The notes under the pieces: generated by a model
What the model was told of the DNA's origin: nothing
What the model saw: the letters and a program-made list of their open reading frames with translations, nothing else
The model's database searches: none
Shown here: positions 1 through 6,889 of the stretch, one piece after another
Position numbering within the stretch: the first letter of the stretch is position 1
Layout of the letters: every line of letters starts with the position of its first letter
NCBI GenBank assembly: GCA_050698355.1
Contig: JBOHBN010000339.1
Span: 1 to 20,799, forward strand
Length of the DNA: 20,799 bases
Source: JBOHBN01 sp050698355
Lineage (GTDB): Bacteria; Actinomycetota; Actinomycetes; Streptosporangiales; WHST01
Direction: 5' to 3'
Translations under genes and position numbers: made by a program

Positions 1-1091
1 AGATCTACGACTTCCTCAACCAGTACGTGATCGGGCAGGAAGAGGCCAAGAAGGCGCTCTCCGTCGCGGTGTACAACCACTACAAGCGCATCCAGGCGGG
101 CAACGAGGCCAAGCCCAAGGACGAGTCGGTCGAGATCGCCAAGTCCAACATCTTGATGCTCGGGCCGACCGGTTCCGGCAAGACCTTCCTCGCCCAGACG
201 CTCGCGCGGATGCTGAACGTCCCGTTCGCAATCGCCGACGCGACCGCCCTCACCGAGGCGGGCTACGTCGGCGAGGACGTCGAGAACATCCTGCTCAAGC
301 TCATCCAGGCCGCCGACTACGACGTCAAGAAGGCCGAGACGGGCATCATCTACATCGACGAGATCGACAAGGTCGCGCGCAAGTCGGAGAACCCGTCGAT
401 CACCCGAGACGTCTCCGGCGAGGGCGTCCAGCAGGCGCTGCTGAAGATCCTGGAGGGCACCACCGCCTCCGTACCGCCGCAGGGCGGCCGCAAGCACCCG
501 CACCAGGAGTTCATTCAGATCGACACGACGAACGTGCTGTTCATCTGCGGCGGCGCGTTCTCCGGCCTCGAACAGATCATCGAGTCGAGGGCGGGCCACC
601 ACAGCATCGGTTTCTCCGCCGTCGTGCACTCCAAGGACGACGACGCCGACCTCGGCGAGATGTTCGGCCAGGTCATGCCCGAGGACCTGCTGAAGTTCGG
701 GATGATCCCCGAGTTCGTCGGTCGGCTCCCCGTACTCACCAACGTGCACACCCTCGACAGGGAGGCGCTCAGCCAGATCCTCACCGAGCCGCGCAACGCG
801 CTGGTCAAGCAGTACCACCGGCTGATGGAGTTCGACAACGTCGAGCTGGAGTTCGCACCGGACGCGGTCGATGCCATCGCCGAGCAGGCGCTGATCCGCG
901 GCACCGGCGCCCGCGGGCTCCGGGCCATCCTCGAGGAGGTCCTGCTCGCGGTGATGTACGAGGTGCCCAGCCGCAAGGACGTCGCGCGCGTCGTCATCAC
1001 CCGCGACGTCGTGCTCGCAGGCGTCAACCCGACCCTCGTACCTCGCGAGGTCGCCTCGCAGCGTCGCGAGCGCCGCGAGAAGTCCGCCTGA
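1..1091 (+). CDS. clpX: ATP-dependent Clp protease ATP-binding subunit ClpX (5' partial)
   Basis: ClpX is the AAA+ unfoldase that recognises tagged proteins and threads them into the ClpP peptidase in the cytoplasm. The reading frame is open from the first base (first full codon at 3), so the N-terminus lies outside the window. About 362 codons are present; actinobacterial ClpX is usually about 425 residues, so the missing part is mainly the zinc-binding substrate domain. Numbering from the window edge, Walker A GPTGSGKT is at about residues 54-61, followed by the pore loop GYVG, Walker B IIYIDEIDK, the ClpP-docking loop SIGF (inside HHSIGFSA), the arginine-finger region EFVGRLPVL and the sensor-2 motif GTGARGLRAI. 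The end is intact. The next gene converges on it with a 34-bp gap in which I see no clear terminator. Confidence 0.97.
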   Translation, partial: IYDFLNQYVIGQEEAKKALSVAVYNHYKRIQAGNEAKPKDESVEIAKSNILMLGPTGSGKTFLAQTLARMLNVPFAIADATALTEAGYVGEDVENILLKLIQAADYDVKKAETGIIYIDEIDKVARKSENPSITRDVSGEGVQQALLKILEGTTASVPPQGGRKHPHQEFIQIDTTNVLFICGGAFSGLEQIIESRAGHHSIGFSAVVHSKDDDADLGEMFGQVMPEDLLKFGMIPEFVGRLPVLTNVHTLDREALSQILTEPRNALVKQYHRLMEFDNVELEFAPDAVDAIAEQALIRGTGARGLRAILEEVLLAVMYEVPSRKDVARVVITRDVVLAGVNPTLVPREVASQRRERREKSA

Positions 1092-1125
1092 CCCGACGCC
1101 CGAACCCAGGTGTGTGCAGGAACCG

Positions 1126-3579
1126 CTACGTCCGGGCTGGGCTGGTCAACAGCGGCTCGCCGAGCTGCTGGACCTCGGTGAGCAGGTCCGCAGGGGAGGC
1201 GAGGTAGCCCGCCTCGCGGGCGTCGGCGTACGCGTCCACGCCGAGCGCGGTGCGGCACCGGGCCAGCGCCGTGTTCCGGTCGGCCGCCTCCACCGATGGC
1301 CGCCGGGCGCCGGTGTCGCTCCGCACCCGATCGGCGGCGCCGACGAGCCTGGCGGCGAGTGCCGGGCGCGTCTCGACGATCGTCTCGGCGAGCCCTTCGT
1401 ACACGCTCGCGATGCGCCAGGAGTCGCCGAGGTGCTGGTGCCGCTCCAGGCTCTCCGCGAGCATGCCCCAGGCCTGCTCGATACGGCCCTGGCACCGTGC
1501 GGCGTTGCCGAGCTGGTCGAGCGACCATGCGATGCCCTCCAGGAAGCCGGTGTCATGGGACCGGTTCATGCTCTCCCACAGCAGGGTCGCGGCAGCGTCG
1601 TGCAGCCCCCGGCACCGGGCGGCCGCCCCGAGGCTGATCAGGGCCCAGACGGTCCCCTCCCCGTCCCCGAGGCGGCGGAACGCGCGCAGCGCCTCGGTGC
1701 ACAGGCGACCGGCGCGGCGGAAGTCGCCGGTGAGCCACGCCAGGAAGCCCAGGTAGTTGAGCGACTCGGCGACTCGCGTCTCCTCACCGAGCTCCTTCCA
1801 CAGCGTCAGGCTCTGCTCGTGCAGGCGGACCGCGTCCTCGTACCTGCCCGTCTCCCTCGCGATGCTGCCGAGCCGTTGCAGGGCGTCGGCGACACCGCGG
1901 TGGTCGGGAACCTGCTCGTACAGGTCGAGCGCGGCCTCGATCCGGGAGCTGGCGATGCCGTACTCGCACTGCAGGAAGGCGAGCGCTCCGGCGCCGAGCA
2001 GGGCCTTCGCGCGGGCGAGTGACTCGGCGTGCTCGCCGCGCGCGAGGGCGCCCGCCAACCAGGCGCGGCCCTCGGTGTACCGGCCGCGCAGGTAGCAGAA
2101 GCGCCAGAGCGCGCCGGCGAGCCGCAGGCCGGTCGCGGCGTCCTGCGCGGCGGCCCAGTCGAGGGCTGCGCGGAGGTTGTCGATCTCCGCGTCCAGCCGG
2201 TCCAGCCAGGTGACCTGGTCGGGTCCGTACAGGCCGGGCTCCGCCCGCTCGGCCAGCTGCAGGAAGTACGCGGTGTGGGCGGCCTCGGCTGCGGTGTGCT
2301 CGCCGCTCGCATGGAGCTTGCCGTACGCGTAGCGGCGAATGGTGTACAGCAGGAGGTACCTGACCTCGCCGCCGTGCTCGCGGGTGGAGACGAGGGACTT
2401 GTCCACCAGGGAGCTGACGAGAGCGAGCGCGGCGGGCCCGCTGCCCGCGTCGAGACCCACCGCTGCGGCGGCCGGCAGCGTCCAGCCGCCCGCGAACACC
2501 GACAGCCGGCGGAGCATCCGTTGCTCGTCGGGCAGGAGCAGGTCGTAGCTCCAGCCCATTGTCGCCGGCAGCGTCTGCTGCCGCGGTGCGCTCGTACGAG
2601 ACGCGGGGAGCGCGAGCGAGTCGCCGAGCCCCGTGGCGATCTGCTGGACGGTCAGCACGTTCGCCCGGGCCGCCGCGAGCTCCAGCGCGAGCGGTATCCC
2701 GTCCAGCTCCCGGCAGATCTCGGCTACGACGGGAGCATCGCGCTCGCCGACCTCGAACTCGGGAACGAGCGACCGCGCGCGCTGGACGAACAGGTGGACG
2801 GCGTCGGACCCGGCGAGCCGGTCGGTCGGGTCGTCGGTCGCTGGCACCTGCAGCGGAGGTACGGGACGTACGACCTCGCCGGGTAGGCGCAGCCGCTCGC
2901 GGCTCGTCGCCAACACCCGTACCCCGGCGCAGGAGAGTAGGCGCTCGATGAGCGCCGCACAGTCGGTGATCACGTGCTCGCAGTTGTCGAAGAGGAGTAG
3001 CAGGTCGCGGCCGGCGAGCCGGCCGAGCAGCAGGTCGGCGAGGGCCCGCCCGGTGACCTCCCGTTCGCCCAGCGCCGCGGTGACGGCACCGGGCACCATC
3101 GCCGGATCGCTGATCGACGCGAGCGGCACCCAGCACGCGCCGGCGGTGAAGGCGCCGGCCAACTCCGCCGCGACGGCGAGTGCCAGCTGCGTCTTCCCGA
3201 CTCCGCCGGGGCCGGTCAGCGTGACCAGCCGGGCATCGCCGGACCCCAACAGGCTGCTGATCGCGTGCAGGTGAACTTCCCTGCCGACCAGCGGTCCGAA
3301 CGGTGCCGGCGGCCGCGCTACCTGGACGACCCCGTCGCCGGGCTGACCGCCGGCCGCATCGACGAGTGCGACGCGCCGCGGCTCGTCCAGCTGGAGGGAG
3401 TCGGCCAGTACGCGCAGAGTGAAGGCGCGCGGTCGGCGCCTGCGGCCGCGTTCGAGCGCGGCGATGGCGTCGACGCTCAGCCCGGACCGCTCGCCGAGCG
3501 CCTGCTGGGACAGTCCCGCTGCGAGCCGGAAACGGCGCAGCAACTCGCCGAACCGCACGCCCGCGTCACCGGTCATCAC
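1126..3579 (-). CDS. XRE-type HTH regulator with NB-ARC-like NTPase and TPR repeats
   Basis: This 817-aa STAND-type protein probably acts as a signal-gated transcription factor; its signal is unknown. Residues 10-65 form a Cro/C1-type helix-turn-helix (FGELLRRFRLAAGLSQQALG followed by LSVDAIAALERG). A conserved LVGRE lead-in is followed by Walker A GPGGVGKT at residues 123-130 and the Walker B-like run LLLLFDNCEHV, as in AfsR/SARP-type ATPases. The C-terminal half is rich in Ala/Leu helical pairs with GDFRRAGRLCTEALRAFRRL-type TPR units. There is no BTAD (SARP) domain. GTG (3579) and ATG (3576) start codons are adjacent; GGTGAGGGG lies 6-9 bases upstream, so either could be used. It is divergent from the oxidoreductase and methyltransferase genes and probably controls them, possibly through the 42-bp repeats in the shared spacer. 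The domain call is firm; the target is inference. Confidence 0.9.
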   Translation of the reverse strand: MMTGDAGVRFGELLRRFRLAAGLSQQALGERSGLSVDAIAALERGRRRRPRAFTLRVLADSLQLDEPRRVALVDAAGGQPGDGVVQVARPPAPFGPLVGREVHLHAISSLLGSGDARLVTLTGPGGVGKTQLALAVAAELAGAFTAGACWVPLASISDPAMVPGAVTAALGEREVTGRALADLLLGRLAGRDLLLLFDNCEHVITDCAALIERLLSCAGVRVLATSRERLRLPGEVVRPVPPLQVPATDDPTDRLAGSDAVHLFVQRARSLVPEFEVGERDAPVVAEICRELDGIPLALELAAARANVLTVQQIATGLGDSLALPASRTSAPRQQTLPATMGWSYDLLLPDEQRMLRRLSVFAGGWTLPAAAAVGLDAGSGPAALALVSSLVDKSLVSTREHGGEVRYLLLYTIRRYAYGKLHASGEHTAAEAAHTAYFLQLAERAEPGLYGPDQVTWLDRLDAEIDNLRAALDWAAAQDAATGLRLAGALWRFCYLRGRYTEGRAWLAGALARGEHAESLARAKALLGAGALAFLQCEYGIASSRIEAALDLYEQVPDHRGVADALQRLGSIARETGRYEDAVRLHEQSLTLWKELGEETRVAESLNYLGFLAWLTGDFRRAGRLCTEALRAFRRLGDGEGTVWALISLGAAARCRGLHDAAATLLWESMNRSHDTGFLEGIAWSLDQLGNAARCQGRIEQAWGMLAESLERHQHLGDSWRIASVYEGLAETIVETRPALAARLVGAADRVRSDTGARRPSVEAADRNTALARCRTALGVDAYADAREAGYLASPADLLTEVQQLGEPLLTSPART

Positions 3580-3639
3580 GCCCGGCCCCTCACCCCCCGG
3601 ACCCGCCAGTAGCAGGAAGGTACGCCGCCCGGGCCGGCG

Positions 3640-3681
3640 TTGTCAGGGCTCTGTCCGGGTGCGGTACGGGCCGTGTCGGTT
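3640..3681 (+). repeat. 42-bp phased direct repeat, copy 1 (candidate operator)
   Basis: Copy 1 matches the element at 3931-3972 at 37 of 42 positions in the same orientation. It contains heptamers at 11-bp steps: TGTCAGG (3641), TGTCCGG (3652), GGTACGG (3663) and TGTCGGT (3674). One-turn spacing of short direct repeats is the layout known for SARP and PhoP-type DNA-binding proteins. It begins 60 bp upstream of the regulator start. Binding by the adjacent regulator is inference. Confidence 0.6.
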
Positions 3682-3930
3682 CCGTAGCAGGCAGTCCGGG
3701 CGGACGCTGGCGCCGGCAGGTCCACGTGCTGCCTCGGCACCGAAAGAGGAACGGTATGGCCGGCGCTATCGAGGCTCGGAAGGCTCGGCTGCATCGCCGA
3801 CTCCAGGGACGCGGCCGGGGTCGTGGCCGGTGGTGCGCGGCCGGCCACGGCTTACTGGTTCGACGCAGACTCGCGGGCGCCGCACTGGTCGATCATTTCC
3901 GGCGACATCTCCGGGTTGCTCTCCCGCGAA
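3682..3930. other. Spacer between the two 42-bp repeats, no convincing gene
   Basis: This 249-bp stretch holds no ORF that I accept. The frame of the downstream oxidoreductase is open through it, and about 28 codons near 3850-3930 have coding-like G/C third positions, so it may contain the decayed end of an older gene. A plus-strand ORF from ATG 3756 to 4001 has an AGAGGA upstream but poor third-position bias. A hairpin lies at 3822-3849. Confidence 0.4.
3822..3849. repeat. Inverted repeat in divergent spacer
   Basis: Nine-bp perfect arms CGTGGCCGG and CCGGCCACG are separated by a 10-base loop, midway between the two 42-bp repeats. No T-tract follows on either strand. It could act as a factor-independent pause or terminator, isolating the two repeat copies, or it may simply reflect GC-rich sequence. 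Confidence 0.4.
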
Positions 3931-3972
3931 TTGTCAGGGCACTGTCCGGGTACGGTACGGGCGCTGTCGGTG
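3931..3972 (+). repeat. 42-bp phased direct repeat, copy 2 (candidate promoter/operator)
   Basis: The second copy carries the same 11-bp phase: TGTCAGG (3932), TGTCCGG (3943), GGTACGG (3954), TGTCGGT (3965). It ends 66 bp before the oxidoreductase start. TTGTCA at its left edge and TACGGG 19 bases downstream could also be weak -35/-10 elements, conserved in both copies. A short inverted repeat CGGGA-ACATG-TCCCG (3975-3989) follows directly. Confidence 0.6.
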
Positions 3973-4038
3973 TCCGGGAACATGTCCCGAGCCCATCCTG
4001 ACCGCGACGGCTACGTCGTGGCCACGGGAGGGACCATC

Positions 4039-5451
4039 ATGACCGGAACCATCGAATCCGCGGCGCCGCTGGAACCGCGCACAGGAGAGCTGCTCGCGCC
4101 CGGCGACCCCGGCTACGACGAGGCGCGTTCGGTGTGGAACGGCGCCTTCGACCGGCGCCCGGCGACGATCGCTCGCTGCCGCTCCGACGCCGACGTCGCC
4201 GCGGCGATCGCGCTGGCCAGGGAACGTGACCTGGAGATCGCCGTACGCGGCGGTGGCCACTCGTTCTCGGGTGCGAGCATCTGTGACGGCGGGTTGATGA
4301 TCGACCTCAGCCCCATGCGCGACGTGTCGGTCGACGCGGTGGCCAGGCGCGCGGTGTGCGGCGGCGGCGCATCCTGGGCCGACGTCGACGCGGCCACCCA
4401 GGCCCACGGGCTCGCGACGACCGGCGGCATCATCAGTCACACCGGCATCGGGGGCCTGACCCTGGGCGGGGGGATGGGCTGGCTGACCCGCCAGTTCGGC
4501 CTGACCATCGACAACCTCGCCTCCGCGCGCGTCGTGACCGCCGACGGCCGGGTGCTGCGCGCGGCCGAGGACGAGAACGCCGAGCTCTTCTGGGGCTTGC
4601 GCGGTGGCGGCGGCAACTTCGGTGTCGTAACGAGCTTCGAGTACCGCCTGCACGAGGTCGGGCCGACGGTCCATGTCGGCCTGCTGTTCTGGGACACCGA
4701 CAAGGGCGTCGACATGCTGCGCCTCTGCCGCGAGTACCTGCCAACTCTGCCCAGGGAGTCCGGTTGCTTCATGGCGCTCGGGCTCACCGCGCCGCCCCTG
4801 CCGTTCGTGCCGGACCAGCACCGAGGCGTCGTCGGACACGCGCTGCTCGTGGCCGGGTTCGGCTCCGCGGAGGAGCACGGGCGGCTGCTCGAGCCGGTGC
4901 GCGCGGTGCTCCCGCCGCTGTTCGAGGTCGTCACGCCGATGCCGTACACCGGGCTGCAGCAGCTCGTCGACGACAGCGCGCCGTGGGGGGTCCGCTCGTA
5001 CGACAAGTCGCTGTACCTCGACGACCTCAGCGACGAGGTGATCGCGCTGCTCGCCGAGGGGATGCCGCTGAAGAACTCGCCTATGTCGTTCGGGCCGGTC
5101 TTCTGGCTGGACGGCGCGTACACCGACGTCGCCGACGACGCGACGGCGTTCGGTGGCCGGCGCGCGCCCTGCTACGCGGTGGAGATGGCGGCGGTCGCAC
5201 CGACCGACGACCTGCTGGAGGCGGACACCGCCTGGTCACGCGGCCTCTGGGAGCGGCTCCGCCCGCATGCGCGGGGCTCGGGGAGCTACGTGAACTTCAT
5301 GGGGGAGTACGAGCGAGACCGGGTCCGCAGCGCGTACGGCGCCGCCAAGTACGAGCGCCTGGCGCGGCTGAAGGCCGAGTACGACCCGGAGAACATGTTG
5401 CACCGCAACGCCAACATCGAGCCGGCCACGCCGGCGTTCCGAGAGGGGTAG
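4039..5451 (+). CDS. FAD-binding oxidoreductase, BBE family, probably single covalent (His) flavin link
   Basis: This 470-aa flavoenzyme belongs to the berberine-bridge/6-hydroxynicotine oxidase group, which oxidises alcohols, amines or sugars with O2; the substrate is unknown. The FAD-binding_4 domain covers about residues 35-215, with the flavin-linking motif RGGGHSF (His74). The second-link region reads TTGGIISHTGIGGLTLGGG (residues 128-145), where bicovalent members have a Cys; here it is hydrophobic, so only the His link is expected. The BBE C-terminal domain is at about 420-465 (YVNFMGEYE...YDPENMLHRNANI). I chose ATG 4039 because GGGAGGG lies 7 bases upstream and family similarity begins just after it; the frame is open 72 codons further upstream but that part runs through the repeat. 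No signal peptide is seen, so it is probably cytoplasmic. The methyltransferase follows after 6 bases, indicating one transcript. Confidence 0.92.
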   Translation: MTGTIESAAPLEPRTGELLAPGDPGYDEARSVWNGAFDRRPATIARCRSDADVAAAIALARERDLEIAVRGGGHSFSGASICDGGLMIDLSPMRDVSVDAVARRAVCGGGASWADVDAATQAHGLATTGGIISHTGIGGLTLGGGMGWLTRQFGLTIDNLASARVVTADGRVLRAAEDENAELFWGLRGGGGNFGVVTSFEYRLHEVGPTVHVGLLFWDTDKGVDMLRLCREYLPTLPRESGCFMALGLTAPPLPFVPDQHRGVVGHALLVAGFGSAEEHGRLLEPVRAVLPPLFEVVTPMPYTGLQQLVDDSAPWGVRSYDKSLYLDDLSDEVIALLAEGMPLKNSPMSFGPVFWLDGAYTDVADDATAFGGRRAPCYAVEMAAVAPTDDLLEADTAWSRGLWERLRPHARGSGSYVNFMGEYERDRVRSAYGAAKYERLARLKAEYDPENMLHRNANIEPATPAFREG

Positions 5452-5457
5452 TTCGCA

Positions 5458-6513
5458 ATGGCAGTGAACGAAGACAAGCTGATGGAGCTCATCCACCGCT
5501 TCGTGGGCGATCTTGGCGCCACCGCGGCGGCCGCGAACGTGGTTATCGGCGGCCGCCTCGGCCTGTACCGGCAGCTGGCGAAGGGGGCAGTGCACCCTGA
5601 ACAGCTCGCCGAGGCGACCGGCACAGACGCCCGCTACGTCACCGAGTGGTTGCGCGGCCAGGCGGCGGGCGGGTACGTCACGTACGACCCGGCGACCGAG
5701 GAGTACTCGCTGACCGAGGAGCAGGCCGCGATCGTGGCCGACCCTGACGGTGCGGTGTACGCGCCGGGTGCCTTCATGCTCGCCCTGGCGGCACTCCGCG
5801 CCGAGCCCCGCATCACCGAGGCGTTCCGCACCGGCGCGGGCATGGGCTGGCACGAGCACCACCCGGACCTGTTCGTCGGCACCGAGCAGTTCTTCCGCCC
5901 GGGGTACGCGGCGAACCTCGCGTCGAGCTGGATACCGGCGATGGACGGCGTGGAGGAGAAGCTCACCGCCGGCGCGCGCGTCGCCGACATCGGTTGTGGC
6001 CTGGGCGCGTCCACGGTGCTGATGGCGCAGACGTACCCCAAGTCACACTTCGTCGGCTCGGACTACCACGAGGAGTCGATCGAGCTCGCCCGCAAGCGAG
6101 CGGCGGACGCCGGGGTGGCCGACCGCGTGGTGTTCGAGGTGGCGTCCGCGCAGTCGTTCGGTGGCACTGGGTACGACCTCGTCGCGACCTTCGACGCCCT
6201 GCACGACATGGGCGACCCGTTGAGCGCCGCCAGGCACGTACGCGAGGTGCTCGCTCCGGACGGGACGTGGTTGCTGGTCGAGCCGATGGCAGGCGACACG
6301 GTCGAGGAGAACCTGAACCCGGTCGGGCGCGTGTACTACAACGCGTCGACGCTCCTCTGCCTGCCGAACGCGAAGAGCCAGGAAGGCGGGTACGCGTTGG
6401 GCGCGCAGGCCGGGCCGGCCGCCATACGCGAGCTCACCACCCTCGCGGGGCTCACCAGGTTCCGGCAGGCGGCGGAGACGCCCTTCAACCGGGTGTACGA
6501 GGTTCGCCCCTGA
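5458..6513 (+). CDS. Class I SAM-dependent methyltransferase with N-terminal winged helix
   Basis: This 351-aa protein resembles the mycobacterial Rv2258c-like methyltransferases. Residues about 10-95 form a winged-helix dimerisation domain (GRLGLYRQL, ARYVTEWLRGQAAGGYV, YSLTEEQAAIVAD). The Rossmann methyltransferase domain starts near 170 with motif I VADIGCGLGAS (175-185), the ribose-binding acidic residue in GSDYHEESIELAR (D202), and a post-motif strand YDLVATFDALHDMGDP. The substrate is unknown. ATG 5458 is 6 bases after the oxidoreductase stop, with GAGAGGGG upstream, so the two genes are co-transcribed. Oxidation followed by O/N-methylation is a common pair in small-molecule tailoring, which is an inference from context only. 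Confidence 0.92.
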   Translation: MAVNEDKLMELIHRFVGDLGATAAAANVVIGGRLGLYRQLAKGAVHPEQLAEATGTDARYVTEWLRGQAAGGYVTYDPATEEYSLTEEQAAIVADPDGAVYAPGAFMLALAALRAEPRITEAFRTGAGMGWHEHHPDLFVGTEQFFRPGYAANLASSWIPAMDGVEEKLTAGARVADIGCGLGASTVLMAQTYPKSHFVGSDYHEESIELARKRAADAGVADRVVFEVASAQSFGGTGYDLVATFDALHDMGDPLSAARHVREVLAPDGTWLLVEPMAGDTVEENLNPVGRVYYNASTLLCLPNAKSQEGGYALGAQAGPAAIRELTTLAGLTRFRQAAETPFNRVYEVRP

Positions 6514-6544
6514 CCGGGGGCGGGTAGCGAACGGGAGGCAAGCG

Positions 6545-6748
6545 ATGTACGACTGCCCCGCATGCGGGCTCCCGGCCGAGGTGAACTACGCGCGCATAGC
6601 CCGCAGCACCGACGGCCCGATGGAGCACGTGCACATCCAGTGCCCACGCAGGCACTGGTACCTGCTCCCGGTGGCGTGGCTACCGCCAGCTCCGGCAGAC
6701 AGCGCGGAGGCGGTCGCCGCCCGGCAGCCGTACGCGCAGCCCTCCTAG
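6545..6748 (+). CDS. Small zinc-ribbon-like protein of unknown function
   Basis: A 67-aa ORF has a strong ribosome binding site (GGGAGG, 7 bases before ATG). It contains CPAC (Cys4, Cys7) and then CPRRH (Cys33, His37) followed by WYLLPV, an arrangement that could bind one zinc ion. The last 20 residues are Ala/Pro-rich and probably disordered. It lies 31 bases after the methyltransferase on the same strand and is likely the last gene of that transcript. I do not recognise a named family; the CPxxHWY signature looks conserved rather than random. Confidence 0.75.
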   Translation: MYDCPACGLPAEVNYARIARSTDGPMEHVHIQCPRRHWYLLPVAWLPPAPADSAEAVAARQPYAQPS

Positions 6749-6765
6749 GAACGGGGGACCGTTCG

Positions 6766-6803
6766 CGGCGGGCAGTCTTCGAAGGACCGTAGACTGCCCG
6801 CCG
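6766..6803. terminator. 13-bp-stem hairpin between cassette and valS
   Basis: Perfect 13-bp arms begin at 6766 (CGGCGGGCAGTCT) and at 6791 (AGACTGCCCGCCG), with a 12-base loop. It is 17 bases after the stop of the small zinc-ribbon gene. There is no T-tract, which is common for actinobacterial terminators. It may end the upstream transcript. It also contains a possible -10 for valS, so the two roles may overlap. Confidence 0.55.
6790..6803 (+). promoter_or_regulatory. Candidate leaderless promoter (-10 TAGACT) for valS unit
   Basis: TAGACT at 6790-6795 fits the actinobacterial TANNNT -10, and seven bases later is GTG (6803), the usual spacing for a leaderless start. No good -35 hexamer is present. 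The -10 lies in the 3' arm of the hairpin. Confidence 0.4.
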
Positions 6804-6889
6804 TGACTGTATTGCCCGGCGACCTCTGCCGCTCCGCTCCTCGCTCGCTGGCGCTCGCTGCGATGCTCGCTTTGGAGCCCGCCTCGTGA
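6803..6889 (+). CDS. Possible 28-codon leaderless upstream ORF coupled to valS
   Basis: The frame starting at GTG 6803 runs 28 codons and stops at TGA 6887-6889, overlapping the valS GTG (6886) in a GTGA junction. The peptide is Leu/Ala-rich (SLALAAMLALEPAS at its end) and has only one valine after the start, so it is not a classical valine-attenuation leader. It could be a translational coupling ORF. Its middle is a repetitive GCTCGCT-rich tract, so chance openness is quite possible. Confidence 0.3.
   Translation: MTVLPGDLCRSAPRSLALAAMLALEPAS

Noticed and set aside
1092..1125. Terminator between clpX and the convergent regulator
   Set aside because: No convincing inverted repeat in the 34-bp gap.
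3756..4001. Small plus-strand ORF with AGAGGA before its ATG
   Set aside because: Third-position G/C is clearly lower than in neighbouring genes, and its end overlaps repeat copy 2; no recognisable motif.
3823..4038. Upstream extension of the oxidoreductase to a GTG at 3823
   Set aside because: It runs through the 42-bp repeat, has no family similarity, and a strong ribosome binding site sits before ATG 4039.
6749..6885. T-box riboswitch before valS
   Set aside because: No T-box core sequence or specifier-loop arrangement could be found, and the region is too short.
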